The notes: generated by a model not told the origin, from the sequence alone. A stretch of DNA of 64,000 bases from SCTD01 sp963781675 (GCA_963781675.1 CAWAGF010000002.1:124001-188000), one strand, 5' to 3'; positions 52,697 to 62,048 are shown, counted from the first letter of the stretch. A program made the numbers and translations.

Positions 52697-53470
52697 GTGA
52701 GCCCGACGCGCCGCCTGCTGCTGCAGGCGCTCGCCCTGCTGGCCGGCATCGGCCTGGTGGGGCTGGTCCTGGCCCGGGTGCTCGACAGCGAGCCGCTGCC
52801 CGGGCGGGCTGCTGCCCAGGACGCGCAGGGTCCGGTGCTGCTCGTGCCCGGGTACGGCGGCTCCACGGGGACGCTGGAGGTGCTGGCCGCGGCGCTGCGC
52901 GAGGCGGGCCGGCAGGCGACGGTCGTGCCGCTGCCGGGCGACGGCCGCGGGGACCTGCGCGAGAGCGCCGCGGCCCTGGCGCAGGCCGCCGACGCGGCCC
53001 TTGCGGCGGGAGCACCCAGCGTGGACGTGGTCGGCTACAGCGCGGGTGGTGTGACCGCGCGGCTCTACGTCCAGGAGCACGCCGGCGACGTCCGCCGCGT
53101 GGTGACGCTCGGCTCGCCGCACCACGGCACGAAGCTGGCCGCGCTCGGCGTCGCCCTCGCCCCCGGGCAGTGCCCGACGGCGTGCCAGCAGCTCGCCCCC
53201 GGCAGCGACCTGCTCGACGGCCTGAACGACGACGACGAGACGCCCGCAGGCCCGCAGTGGCTGGCGGTCTGGACGACGCAGGACGAGACGGTCACCCCGC
53301 CCGACAGCGCCCGGCTGGACGGAGCGGTGAACGTCGCGCTGCAGGACGTCTGCCCCGGGCTGCAGGTGACGCACGGCGAGCTGCCGACCGGTCCGGTCGT
53401 CAGGAGCCTGGTGCTGCAGGCCCTCTCGACCGAGGACGTCGCCGCCCCGTCGGCCTGCCCTACCAGCTGA
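52697..53470 (+). CDS. secreted alpha/beta hydrolase, lipase-like
   Basis: This 257-residue protein starts at GTG 52697, immediately after the lipoprotein stop. An N-terminal signal or anchor helix precedes the hydrolase fold: oxyanion segment VLLVPGYGG, nucleophile VVGYSAGGVTARLY (G-x-S-x-G near residue 116), LGSPHHGTKLA, a probable catalytic Asp in VWTTQDETV, and His in VTHGELPT near the end. This resembles Bacillus LipA-type and actinobacterial triacylglycerol lipases (esterase of small substrates). It overlaps the convergent P450 gene by 11 bases. Confidence 0.85.
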   Translation: MSPTRRLLLQALALLAGIGLVGLVLARVLDSEPLPGRAAAQDAQGPVLLVPGYGGSTGTLEVLAAALREAGRQATVVPLPGDGRGDLRESAAALAQAADAALAAGAPSVDVVGYSAGGVTARLYVQEHAGDVRRVVTLGSPHHGTKLAALGVALAPGQCPTACQQLAPGSDLLDGLNDDDETPAGPQWLAVWTTQDETVTPPDSARLDGAVNVALQDVCPGLQVTHGELPTGPVVRSLVLQALSTEDVAAPSACPTS

Positions 53471-54641
53471 GCGGCAGCGACTCGACGGCGTAGATGCCGG
53501 TCGTCGGGCCCAGCACCGGCTCGCCGTCCAGGCGCAGGTCCGGCGTGCGCGGCGCGAGGTGGCGGAACGTCTCGACCAGCTCGGCCCGCGCCAGGTAGGC
53601 GCCGACGCAGTAGTGCGCGCCGAAGCCGAACGTCAGCGGCGCGGCGCTCCCCCGGTCCTTCGTGATGTCGAAGCGCTCCGGCTCCTCGAACACCGCCGGG
53701 TCGCGGTTGGCCGTGGCCGCGCACACGAAGAGCACCGTCCCGGCCGGCAGGAGCACGTCGCGCAGCTCCACGTCCTCCTTCGCGATGCGGGCGGTGAACG
53801 GCGTGATCGGCTCGTACCGCAGCACCTCCTCGACCGCGCGGTCCGCCAGCGAAGGGTCGTCGCGAAGTGCCTGCCACTGCTCCGGGTGCTCGGCGAACAG
53901 CCGCAGCCCGTGCGCCAGCTGCGCCGTCGTGGTGTCCGTCCCGCCGCTGATGACCGAGCTCACCAGCGTCGCCGCCTCGTCCTCGGTGACCGCCTCACCG
54001 GCGGCCAGCACGCTCACGAGGTCGTCGCCCGGGGCGGCCCGGCGCTGGGCCAGCAGGTCGCCGACGTAGGCGCGCACCTCGGCGTAGGCCTGCTCGACCT
54101 GCGGGCCCATCACGTCGAGGCGGAACTTGAAGACCTCCTGCAGCAGGACGCTCCAGCGGGCGAGCAGCGGCGCGTCGTCCGGGACGCCGAGCAGCAGCGC
54201 GATCGCCTGCGAGGGGAGCGGTTCCGCGACGCTGGACACGAACTCGCACCGCCCCTCATCGGCGACCGGCTCCCACAGCTGCTCGACCAGCGCGCGCAGC
54301 TGCGGGCGCAGCCGCTCCGCCGCGCGGGGCGTGAACGCGGGCGCCAGCTGGCGGCGCAGCCGCGCGTGCGCGTCCCCGGTCTGCACCATCAGCCCGTCGG
54401 CGTTCCGGTCCCAGATCGGACCCTCGGTCACGCCCTGCAGCTCCAGGAGCTCCAGCGCGGGGAAGGCCATCCGCCGGTCGCGCAGCACCGCGTTGCCGGC
54501 CTCCCGATCGAGCACGGCGTAGCCGGTGCCGCCGCGCACGATCCAGCTCTGCGCCGCCAGCTCGCCGAGCGCGGCGTGGAAGTCCGGCGCGTCCGCGACG
54601 TGGTCGTAGGACGGCAGGTCGAGGTCGTGCACCAGCACCAT
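53460..54641 (-). CDS. cytochrome P450
   Basis: This 393-residue soluble bacterial P450 has the heme-ligand Cys near residue 345 in FGFGAHYCVGAYLAR and the E-x-x-R motif in EEVLRYEP. The I-helix oxygen-activation motif is GGTDTTT, with Asp-Thr preserved. The meander and the C-helix (AHARLRRQLAPAFTP) are normal. No ferredoxin or reductase is adjacent, so redox partners come from elsewhere. The substrate is unknown. Confidence 0.93.
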   Translation of the reverse strand: MVLVHDLDLPSYDHVADAPDFHAALGELAAQSWIVRGGTGYAVLDREAGNAVLRDRRMAFPALELLELQGVTEGPIWDRNADGLMVQTGDAHARLRRQLAPAFTPRAAERLRPQLRALVEQLWEPVADEGRCEFVSSVAEPLPSQAIALLLGVPDDAPLLARWSVLLQEVFKFRLDVMGPQVEQAYAEVRAYVGDLLAQRRAAPGDDLVSVLAAGEAVTEDEAATLVSSVISGGTDTTTAQLAHGLRLFAEHPEQWQALRDDPSLADRAVEEVLRYEPITPFTARIAKEDVELRDVLLPAGTVLFVCAATANRDPAVFEEPERFDITKDRGSAAPLTFGFGAHYCVGAYLARAELVETFRHLAPRTPDLRLDGEPVLGPTTGIYAVESLPLSW

Positions 54642-54650
54642 GGCCGGAAC

Positions 54651-55454
54651 CTAGCTCGTGACGTCCTTGGTCATGAGGTTCGCCCACGCGGCGGTCAGGA
54701 AGACGCCGATGTAGACCCCTTGCAGCGCGGTCCCGCGCACGAGGTCGCGGTAGAGCACCGGGTCGCGGAACAGGTCGACGAACGCCAGCCAGTACCGCGT
54801 CGGCAGGTACGGCTGCACCGACGCGGACGCCTCCAGCCCGACGAGCACCCCGGACGTGACGAGCAGCGCGATGGCACCGAGCGCTGCCGCGAGCGGGGAG
54901 TCGGTGACCGTCGAGAGGAACAGCGCGACCGCGGCAACGCCGAGCATCGACCAGCCGACGTACAGGACCGCGAGCACCGTGCGCAGCGTGGCGTCGCCGG
55001 TCGACAGCTCGGTGCCGGAGGTGCTCGGGAGCGGGCCGCTCCCGAACAGGTTCGTGCCGACGACGTACGCCACGCCGGCCACGACGACGACGGCCAGCAT
55101 CGTGTAGGCGATGACGCTGATGAGCTTGGCGACCAGCAGCTTCGTGCGCCCGACCGGTCGCACGAGCAGGTAGCGCAGCGTGCCGGCCTGCGCCTCCCCG
55201 GCCACGGCGTCGCCGGCGACCACCGCCACGGCGACGGGCAGGAACAGCGGCAGCACGATGGCCAGTGCGGCAGCCGGGTAGAGCGCGCCGTTCTCCAGCA
55301 CGGCCGACAGGAACGCCGGCCCGGTACCGGGGCGCGGAGCCACCTCGGAGACCGACAGGAAGACCGCCACGATCGTGGGAAGCCCTGCCAGCAGGGCGAT
55401 CGAGACCCAGGTCCGCGGCCGGCGCAGCAGCTTGCGCAGCTCGACCCCGATCAC
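54651..55454 (-). CDS. ABC-2 type exporter permease
   Basis: This 267-residue six-helix permease starts at GTG 55452-55454, overlapping the ATPase stop. GVELRKLLRRPRTWVSIALLAGLPTIVAVFL begins the protein, and the AGEAQAGTLRYLLVRPVGRTKLLVAKL coupling motif is typical of ABC-2 membrane proteins. It forms an exporter with the ATPase upstream. The substrate is unknown. Confidence 0.9.
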   Translation of the reverse strand: MIGVELRKLLRRPRTWVSIALLAGLPTIVAVFLSVSEVAPRPGTGPAFLSAVLENGALYPAAALAIVLPLFLPVAVAVVAGDAVAGEAQAGTLRYLLVRPVGRTKLLVAKLISVIAYTMLAVVVVAGVAYVVGTNLFGSGPLPSTSGTELSTGDATLRTVLAVLYVGWSMLGVAAVALFLSTVTDSPLAAALGAIALLVTSGVLVGLEASASVQPYLPTRYWLAFVDLFRDPVLYRDLVRGTALQGVYIGVFLTAAWANLMTKDVTS

Positions 55455-56338
55455 GTCGCCACCCGGTCCGAGCCGGCGCCCGTGGCCTCGAGGACGGCGC
55501 TCTCCAGCGTGCGGCGCTGCTCCCGCAGGGCGGTGACGCGGACGCCGGACGCGACGAGCCGGGCGTTCAGCGAGGCGGGGTCGTCGTGCCGGACGAGCAG
55601 CACCGGACCGTCCGCCTCGACCCCCAGGAGCGCCGCCGCCCGGGCGGTGTCGGGCGTCGTGACCTCGACCAGGCCGGTCGCCGCCTGGAACGTCGACAGC
55701 TCGTCCTGCAGCACGAGGCGGCCGCGGTCGACGACGCCGATGCGCGTGCACAGCGCCTCGACCTCGGACAGCAGGTGGCTGGACAGCAGCACGGTGGTGC
55801 CCTCCCGGTTGAGCTGCAGCAGCAGGTCGCGGACCTCACGGATGCCCGCCGGGTCGAGGCCGTTCGTCGGCTCGTCGAGCACGAGCAGCCGGGGCCGGCG
55901 CAGCAGCGCCGAGGCGAGCCCGAGCCGCTGCCGCATGCCCAGGCTGTAGGCCTTGACCGGCCGCCGGTCGATGCCGGCCAGCCCCACCTGCTCGAGCACC
56001 TCGCCGACGCGGTGCTTGCGCGTCCGGCGCGGCCCGCCGGGCCCGGCCGCGTCGGACAGCCGAAGGTTCGCCCGCCCGGACAGGTGGCCGTAGAAGGCCG
56101 GCCCCTCCACCAGCGCCCCGACCTGCTGCAGGCTCGCGCGGTCGGGCTTGCCGCCGAGCAGCTCGATCCGCCCGGAGGTCGGCAGCACCAGGCCGAGCAG
56201 CATCCGGACCGTCGTCGTCTTGCCCGAGCCGTTCGGCCCGAGGAAGCCGTAGCGGTCGCCCTCGCGCACGTCCAGGTCGAGCCGGTCGACGGCGGTGAGG
56301 CGGCCGTACCGCTTCACCAGGTCGTAGGTGCGGATCAC
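55451..56338 (-). CDS. ABC-2 type exporter ATP-binding protein
   Basis: This 295-residue ATPase starts at GTG 56336-56338, overlapping the stop of the secreted partner. It shows Walker A GPNGSGKTTT, signature SLGMRQRLGLASALL, Walker B LLVLDEPTNGLDP and the switch His in SSHLLSE. The C-terminal 80 residues are a DUF4162-like domain. It is co-translated with the permease downstream. Confidence 0.93.
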   Translation of the reverse strand: MIRTYDLVKRYGRLTAVDRLDLDVREGDRYGFLGPNGSGKTTTVRMLLGLVLPTSGRIELLGGKPDRASLQQVGALVEGPAFYGHLSGRANLRLSDAAGPGGPRRTRKHRVGEVLEQVGLAGIDRRPVKAYSLGMRQRLGLASALLRRPRLLVLDEPTNGLDPAGIREVRDLLLQLNREGTTVLLSSHLLSEVEALCTRIGVVDRGRLVLQDELSTFQAATGLVEVTTPDTARAAALLGVEADGPVLLVRHDDPASLNARLVASGVRVTALREQRRTLESAVLEATGAGSDRVAT

Positions 56339-57432
56339 CGGTTGCGGGGCGGCGGGTCGGCGCGCAGCTGCACGAGCGCGGCGGTGAGCAGGTCCTCCGG
56401 CACGGTGCCGACGACGAGGTACGCCCGGTCGCGCCGCCCGAGCCCGATCAGCCCGTGAACCAGCGGGGTGGAGACGCGTGCGGTGCGGCCGTCGCCGTCC
56501 GGCTCGATCCGGTCCACCAGGCCCCGCGCGAGGTCGCCCGGCAGCGGCAGCACGGCCAGCGCGGTGAACCCGTCGCCGTACGTCCCGACGCCGCCGCCGG
56601 TGGACAGCGGGCTGCGCGGACGCCGCGGGAGGCCGGCCAGCTGGTCCGGCAGGACGTACGGCGCGAAGCGGTCCGCGAGCGCCGCGACGTCCGGCGCGTC
56701 CCCGACCGTGACGTCGGCGTCGCGCGGGCGCGGGAAGTCCGTGCGCGACAGCGGGGGCGGGGACAGCGACAGGTCGAGCAGGACGGAGGTGAGCACCGGC
56801 TCGGGCTCGCCCGCGGCGGAGACCTCGACCCGCAGCGGCAGGCCGGTGTCGACGTCGGCCCACACGTCGACGGCGCGCACGGTGGTGCGGGCCGGGTCCT
56901 GCGGCACGAGGCGGATGCCGTCGGCGGAGTGCCCGGCGACCCGGCGAGCGGGGAGCGCGGACACCTCGACGTCCGCCGTGCCGGCCAGCCGGCGGCCGAG
57001 CGCGGGCGCGAGCAGGTCGGCGGCGGTCGGCAGCCGTACGTCCAGCTCGCCGACGATCCGCAGCGCGCGCCGGTCGGCGCTGTCCCAGGTCCAGCCACCG
57101 TCCGGGTCGCGGGTGGTGTCGACCTCGCCGACGAGGGTCAGCGCGTCGACCCGCCACTGCTCAGGGCCCCGCCACCAGGCGCGGGTGCGGGTGGTCCCGG
57201 CGAACAGGCCGGGCAGCTCGCCGAGCTCGCGCACGTCCGGCAGCACCAGCGCGCCGCGGCTCTCCCCGTAGCCGGACCAGCCGACGGTGTCCGAGGAGCG
57301 GATCCGCTCGAGCAGGCCTGCTGCCGAGAGGCCGCTGCTCGGGGCGCCGCGTGCGCCGGCGAGGGCCGGCAGCGACAGCAGGACGGCGAGCAGCGCCAGG
57401 AGGACGCCCCACCGCCAGCCGCGCACCCGCAC
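56335..57432 (-). CDS. secreted LolA-like protein linked to the ABC exporter
   Basis: This 365-residue exported protein starts at GTG near 57432. The signal peptide is LLALLAVLLSLPALAGA. The mature part has repeated beta strands with motifs TRTRAWWRGPEQWRVDAL and DLYRDPDGGWTWDSA-like DTTRDPDGGWTWDSA, which recall the half-barrel of LolA/outer-membrane-sorting proteins found in actinobacterial transport operons. A second part (VDRIEPDGDGRTARVSTPLVH) may be a separate domain. Direct overlap with the ATPase gene suggests it handles the exported compound outside the cell. Confidence 0.7.
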   Translation of the reverse strand: MRVRGWRWGVLLALLAVLLSLPALAGARGAPSSGLSAAGLLERIRSSDTVGWSGYGESRGALVLPDVRELGELPGLFAGTTRTRAWWRGPEQWRVDALTLVGEVDTTRDPDGGWTWDSADRRALRIVGELDVRLPTAADLLAPALGRRLAGTADVEVSALPARRVAGHSADGIRLVPQDPARTTVRAVDVWADVDTGLPLRVEVSAAGEPEPVLTSVLLDLSLSPPPLSRTDFPRPRDADVTVGDAPDVAALADRFAPYVLPDQLAGLPRRPRSPLSTGGGVGTYGDGFTALAVLPLPGDLARGLVDRIEPDGDGRTARVSTPLVHGLIGLGRRDRAYLVVGTVPEDLLTAALVQLRADPPPRNR

Positions 57433-57463
57433 GAGCGTAGGTCGCGGGCGGCCTGCTCGCGCC

Positions 57464-57967
57464 TCAGCCGAGCTCGAGCAGCGGGCCGATCTCCTGCGTG
57501 GCGTACCACTGCAGCTCGTGCCCCTCGGCCTGCTCCACGACGAAGGCGGCGTCCTCGCTGCCGAGGTCGGCCGCGGCCAGCGCCTCGGCGGCCGCCCGCA
57601 CGTCGGCCTCGGCGGCCTCGCCGTCGACGTGCACCGCCCGGACCAGCCGCACCGGCACCGCCTCCAGCACCCGCACGGCCGCGCGGTCCACGTCCGGCGC
57701 CGGCTCGACGGCGCCGACCTCCGCCACGACCACGACGCGGCGGGGGCGCAGGCCGGGCTCCAGCAGCAGCCCCCGGTCGAGCAGCCGGATCGACGCGCGC
57801 GCCGCCAGCGTCATCGCGACGTACTCCAGCTCCTCCTCGTCGCCCTCGGCGTACCACTCGCGCAGCGCACCGGTGACGGCGTAGGCCGGCAGCGGCGGCT
57901 CCCCGAACGCGCCCGTGTCGAGCAGCGTCCGCAGTCCGGACAGGGTGGAGGGCAGGTAGACGCGCAC
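57464..57967 (-). CDS. DUF6912 family protein
   Basis: This 167-residue protein begins RVYLPSTLSGLRTLLDTGAFG and contains AYAVTGALREWYAEGDEEELEYVAMTLAARASIRLL, a well-conserved actinobacterial family of unknown function (DUF6912). It lies ten bases downstream of the patatin gene on the same strand. No catalytic motif is recognised. Confidence 0.8.
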   Translation of the reverse strand: MRVYLPSTLSGLRTLLDTGAFGEPPLPAYAVTGALREWYAEGDEEELEYVAMTLAARASIRLLDRGLLLEPGLRPRRVVVVAEVGAVEPAPDVDRAAVRVLEAVPVRLVRAVHVDGEAAEADVRAAAEALAAADLGSEDAAFVVEQAEGHELQWYATQEIGPLLELG

Positions 57968-57977
57968 GCCTGCAGTG

Positions 57978-58937
57978 TCAGCCCACGGCGGCGTACGAGG
58001 TGCCCGACGCGCGCAGGGCGGCCGCGGAGGTGCGCAGGGACGTCTCGAGGACCTGCACCCGGCGGCGCGGGTCCATGAGGTTCGCGCCGATGGCGGCGAG
58101 GTCCTCGGCGCCGGGGCCGAGCAGCGTCACCTTGGTGCCGGCGGCGGCGACCTTCTTGACCTCCCCGACCAGGCGCTTGGTGACCAGCCGGCGGAAGCGG
58201 CGCTCCAGCTTGCCGGCCACGGTCGTCGGCCGGTCGTAGTCCAGCGACGTCATGGGTGAGAGCACCACGACCTCGTCCAGCTCCAGCGGCAGCACCAGGT
58301 CGACCGAGGTCGGCGAGCAGGCCCCGCCGTCGACGTAGCGGCGGCCGCCGATGCCGACGGGGGTGTACCAGCCGGGGATCGCGCAGGACGCCATCACCGC
58401 GTCGCGGAGCCCGGCGTGCGGCGCCCCGTCGCGGCCGAAGGCGACCCGACGGCCGCTGTCGTAGTCCATCGCCACGACCCAGGTCTGCGGGTGGCCGGCC
58501 CAGGCGCCCTTGGGGCAGACCGCGTCGACGAGCGTGCCGATCGGGGCGAGCGAGCCGCGGCCCTGCGGCAGCACCGCGGACAGCGCGCCCATCGGCGTCA
58601 CCTTCCACGGGCGCAGCGCGGTGCTGAGCACGCCGCGGGGCGAGCCGATCCCGGGACGGGGCAGCGGCGGCAGCGCGCCACCGCCGTCGACGTCCGGGTC
58701 GTAGCTGATGTCGGGCGCCTCGGCGTTGACGATGCCGCGCTGGTGGTCGAGCAGCACGTCCACGCCGACGCCGCAGCCGAGGAAGGCCGACAGCACCGAG
58801 CCGGCGGAGGTGCCGATCAGCACCTCGCTGTCGCGCGGGTCGGTGCCGCGCTCCTCCTGCAGGGCAGCGAGGGCGCCGATGGTCCAGGCGGCGCCGAGCA
58901 CGCCGCCGGCGCCGAGGACGAGTCCGGTGCGGGTCAC
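57978..58937 (-). CDS. patatin-like phospholipase family protein
   Basis: This 319-residue protein starts at GTG 58937, overlapping the acyltransferase stop (GTGA). The patatin motifs are in order: oxyanion loop GAGGVLGAAW near residues 9-18, nucleophile GTSAGS near 43-48 and catalytic Asp in DGGACSP. The serine-aspartate dyad is complete. It would hydrolyse acyl esters. Coupling with a wax ester/triacylglycerol synthase suggests turnover of storage or wall lipids. Confidence 0.9.
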   Translation of the reverse strand: MTRTGLVLGAGGVLGAAWTIGALAALQEERGTDPRDSEVLIGTSAGSVLSAFLGCGVGVDVLLDHQRGIVNAEAPDISYDPDVDGGGALPPLPRPGIGSPRGVLSTALRPWKVTPMGALSAVLPQGRGSLAPIGTLVDAVCPKGAWAGHPQTWVVAMDYDSGRRVAFGRDGAPHAGLRDAVMASCAIPGWYTPVGIGGRRYVDGGACSPTSVDLVLPLELDEVVVLSPMTSLDYDRPTTVAGKLERRFRRLVTKRLVGEVKKVAAAGTKVTLLGPGAEDLAAIGANLMDPRRRVQVLETSLRTSAAALRASGTSYAAVG

Positions 58938-60328
58938 GACTGCACCGTGCCCACGAGCTCCGCGAGTGACTCCTCGAGCAGCGAGGCGAGCACGTCGATG
59001 TCCGGCATGGCGTCGCGGTCGGCGTTCAGCCCGAAGTAGACGCCCCCGTCGTACGACGTGAGCCCGATCGACACGGCCTGGCCCTTCGCGAGCGGCACCA
59101 CGGGGTACATCTCCAGCATCCGGGCGCCGGCGGCGTACAGCGGGAACTGCGGGCCCGGCACGTTGGTGACCACCAGGTTGAACAGCCGGCGCGTGAAGCC
59201 GGACGCGACCCGCGCGCCGAGCGAGTGCAGGGTCGGCGGCGCGAAGCCTGACAGCTGGATGATCGCGTCCGCGCCGACGGACTCGCCGCTCTCCTTGTGG
59301 CCGCGCATCGCGAACGACACCTGGTGCAGCCGCATGACGGGGTTGCCCTCGCCGACCGGCAGGTCGACGAAGTACGAGGAGACGCGGTTGCCGAGCTGGC
59401 CGCCCTGCCCGTCGGTGCGGACGGACACCGGCACCATCGCGCGGATCGTCGTCGTGGGCGTGACGGCCTCACCGCGGGTCATCAGCCAGGAGCGCAGCGC
59501 CCCGGCGACGACGGTCAGGACGACGTCGTTGACGGTGCCGCCGTGCGCCTTGCGCACCTGCTTGTAGTCCTCGAGCTCGGTACGGGCCATGCCGAAGCGG
59601 CGCTGCTCGCCGATGCGGACGTTCAGCGGCGAGTCCGGCGCGGGCCGCACGATCGTGGCGACGCTCGAGACGACGCCGCCCGCCACCCCGGCCACCTTGC
59701 CGACGGTGGCGCGGGCGTCGCCGACCGCCGCCCGGGCGGTGTCCACAGCCTGCGTCGGTCGCTTGACGAGGTCGGTGACCGCGCCGACGACCAGCGCGGC
59801 GGCACCGGGCGTGCGCCGCGGCGTCCAGTCGTCGTCCGGCACCTCGCGCGGGTCGGGCGTGACGTCGAGGATGACCGTGCCGATGTCGACCGCGGAGACG
59901 CCGTCGACCATCGCGTGGTGGGTCTTGGTGATGATCCCGACGCGGCCGCCCTCGAGCCCCTCGACGAGGTAGATCTCCCAGAGCGGCCGGCTGCGGTCGA
60001 GCTGCCGGCTCTGCAGCCGGCCGACCAGCTCGCGCAGCTGGGCGTCGGTGCCCGGCTTCGGCAGCGCGCTGCGGCGTACGTGGTAGGTGACGTCGAAGTC
60101 CTCGTCGTCCACCCAGACCGGGTTGGCGAGCCGCCCGGGGATGAAGCGCACCCGCTGCCGGTAGCGCGGGACCAGGGCGATGCGCTGGCTGATCAGGTCG
60201 ACGAGGCGGTCGTAGTCGAAGCCCTCGTCCGGCGGCTGGATGACCGCCACGCCCCCGACGTGCATGGCGGTCGTCGGCGTCTCCATGTAGAGGAAGGAGA
60301 CGTCGAGAGGGCTCAGCCGGTCTGCCAT
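58934..60328 (-). CDS. wax ester synthase / diacylglycerol acyltransferase (WS/DGAT)
   Basis: This 464-residue enzyme starts at ATG (MADRLSPLDVSFLYMETP). The catalytic motif HHAMVDG is near residues 140-146, and the conserved PLW (RPLWEIYLVEGL), NDVVL (GTVNDVVLTVV) and LFNLVVTNVPGP motifs are present. It transfers acyl-CoA to alcohols or diacylglycerol, making wax esters or triacylglycerol, as in mycobacterial Tgs proteins. It is followed by the patatin gene on the same transcript. Confidence 0.93.
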   Translation of the reverse strand: MADRLSPLDVSFLYMETPTTAMHVGGVAVIQPPDEGFDYDRLVDLISQRIALVPRYRQRVRFIPGRLANPVWVDDEDFDVTYHVRRSALPKPGTDAQLRELVGRLQSRQLDRSRPLWEIYLVEGLEGGRVGIITKTHHAMVDGVSAVDIGTVILDVTPDPREVPDDDWTPRRTPGAAALVVGAVTDLVKRPTQAVDTARAAVGDARATVGKVAGVAGGVVSSVATIVRPAPDSPLNVRIGEQRRFGMARTELEDYKQVRKAHGGTVNDVVLTVVAGALRSWLMTRGEAVTPTTTIRAMVPVSVRTDGQGGQLGNRVSSYFVDLPVGEGNPVMRLHQVSFAMRGHKESGESVGADAIIQLSGFAPPTLHSLGARVASGFTRRLFNLVVTNVPGPQFPLYAAGARMLEMYPVVPLAKGQAVSIGLTSYDGGVYFGLNADRDAMPDIDVLASLLEESLAELVGTVQS

Positions 60329-60337
60329 GCACCATGG

Positions 60338-60736
60338 TCACACAGCGAAGATCAGGACCTCGAGCTCGCCGAGCGTGGCGTCCACCGAGGTGTGGTGCAC
60401 ACCGGTCATCCCGGCAGCAACCGCCCCGAGCACGTTGCGCCGCAGGTCGTCGACGAACACGCACCGCGCCGGCTCCACGCCCAGCCGCTCGGCCACCAGC
60501 CGGTACGCCACCTCGTCCGGCTTGGCCACCCCGGCCAGCCCGCTGAGCACCACCGCGTCGAACAGCTCCGGCCACTCCGGCCTGCCGCAGCCCCCCGCGT
60601 TCGACAGCAGCCCGGTGCGCAGCCCGGCCGCGCGGGCGCGTCGTACGACGTCCTCCATCGCGGCCGCCTCGTCGTCGCGGACGCCGCTCAGCACGCCCAC
60701 GTCGTCCACCACCAGGGCGTCGTAGGACCGGCTCAC
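60338..60736 (-). CDS. HAD-superfamily hydrolase, capless
   Basis: This 132-residue protein starts at GTG 60736. HAD motif I is ALVVDDVGVL (the two Asp positions present but spaced D-D-V-G), motif II is LLSNAGG, motif III Lys is in AKPDEVAYRL, and motif IV is VFVDDLRRNV. No cap domain is inserted, so the substrate is probably large or the protein is a small phosphatase of the HAD-IA group. It lies nine bases upstream of the WS/DGAT gene and may share its transcript. Confidence 0.8.
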   Translation of the reverse strand: MSRSYDALVVDDVGVLSGVRDDEAAAMEDVVRRARAAGLRTGLLSNAGGCGRPEWPELFDAVVLSGLAGVAKPDEVAYRLVAERLGVEPARCVFVDDLRRNVLGAVAAGMTGVHHTSVDATLGELEVLIFAV

Positions 60737-60792
60737 GGGCCGACCCTAGGGTGGCCTGGAGCACACCCCCTTCTCCCACTGAGGACAGCCGC

Positions 60793-62001
60793 GTGGACTT
60801 CGAGCACTCCGCCAAGGCGCAGGACTACCTGGGCCGCCTCCAGGACTTCATGGACACCCAGGTCTTCCCGGCCGAGCGGGCGTACGAGGAGTACCGCCGC
60901 GAGAAGGGTCCGGAGGACCACACCCTCCCGCCGGTGGTCGAGGAGCTGAAGGTCGAGGCCCGCTCGCGGGGCCTGTGGAACCTGTTCCTGCCGGACGTCT
61001 CCGGCCTCAACAACGTCGAGTACGCCGCCCTCGCCGAGGTCACCGGCTGGGCTACGCACATCGCCCCCGAGGCGATCAACTGCGACGCCCCGAACACCGG
61101 GAACATGGAGGTGCTGCACATGTTCGGCACCCCCGAGCAGAAGTCGCAGTGGCTCGAGCCGCTCATGGAGGGCCAGATCCGCTCGGCCTTCGCGATGACC
61201 GAGCCGGACGTCGCGTCCTCCGACGCGACCAACATCTCCACCCGCATCGAGCGCGACGGCGACGACTACGTCATCAACGGGCGCAAGTGGTGGATCTCCG
61301 GCGCGGCCGACCCGCGCTGCAAGATCATGATCGTGATGGGCAAGACCGACCCGAACGAGTCGCCCCACCGCCAGCAGTCGCAGATCCTCGTCCCGATGGA
61401 CACCCCCGGCGTGGAGAACATCCGGCCGCTGCCCGTCTTCGGCTACCAGGACCAGCACGGCCACAACGAGCTGCGCTTCACCGACGTACGGGTGCCGGCC
61501 TCGAACCTCATCGCGGGCGAGGGCGACGGCTTCATGATCGCCCAGGCACGCCTCGGGCCCGGCCGCATCCACCACTGCATGCGCTCCATCGGTGCGGCCG
61601 AGCGAGCGCTCAAGCTGATGGTCGAGCGGTCCCTGTCGCGCACGGCGTTCCACAAGACGCTGGCCGAGCAGGGCACCGTGCGCGAGCTGATCGCCGAGTC
61701 GCGGATGGAGATCGAGCAGGCCCGTCTGCTGACGCTCAAGACCGCCTGGATGATCGACAAGTACGGCGCCAAGGGCGCCCGCTCGGAGATCGCCGCCATC
61801 AAGGTGATCGCGCCGCGCGTCGCGCTCAACGTCATCGACCGGGCCATCCAGGTGCACGGCGGCGGCGGCGTGAGCGACGACTTCCCGCTCGCGCGGATGT
61901 GGGCGGGCATGCGGACGCTGCGCATCGCCGACGGGCCGGACGCGGTGCACCTGCGCACCGTCGCGCGGCAGGAGCTCGGGAAGTACACGCAGGGCCGCTA
62001 G
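60793..62001 (+). CDS. acyl-CoA dehydrogenase
   Basis: This 402-residue flavoenzyme starts at GTG 60793 behind GAGGA; an earlier frame opening at 60751 is not needed. The FAD/substrate segments AFAMTEPDVASSDATNI and YVINGRKWWISGA, and QVHGGGGVSDDFPLARMWAGMRTLRIADGPDAVH near the C-terminus are typical. The conserved catalytic-base region carries ADGPDAVHLR, as in the ACAD10/11-like group for long or 4-hydroxy-acyl chains. It probably takes part in fatty-acid oxidation. Confidence 0.92.
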   Translation: MDFEHSAKAQDYLGRLQDFMDTQVFPAERAYEEYRREKGPEDHTLPPVVEELKVEARSRGLWNLFLPDVSGLNNVEYAALAEVTGWATHIAPEAINCDAPNTGNMEVLHMFGTPEQKSQWLEPLMEGQIRSAFAMTEPDVASSDATNISTRIERDGDDYVINGRKWWISGAADPRCKIMIVMGKTDPNESPHRQQSQILVPMDTPGVENIRPLPVFGYQDQHGHNELRFTDVRVPASNLIAGEGDGFMIAQARLGPGRIHHCMRSIGAAERALKLMVERSLSRTAFHKTLAEQGTVRELIAESRMEIEQARLLTLKTAWMIDKYGAKGARSEIAAIKVIAPRVALNVIDRAIQVHGGGGVSDDFPLARMWAGMRTLRIADGPDAVHLRTVARQELGKYTQGR

Positions 62002-62016
62002 CGCGCTGGCGTCGTC

Positions 62017-62048
62017 GGAGGGGTCGGACCTGCGGGTCCGGCCCCTCC
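62017..62048 (+). terminator. hairpin terminator of the acyl-CoA dehydrogenase gene
   Basis: A 14-bp stem (62017-62030 with 62035-62048) with a single G-U pair and a 4-base loop TGCG lies 16 bases past the stop codon. No T run follows, as often seen in high-GC actinobacteria. Confidence 0.7.
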
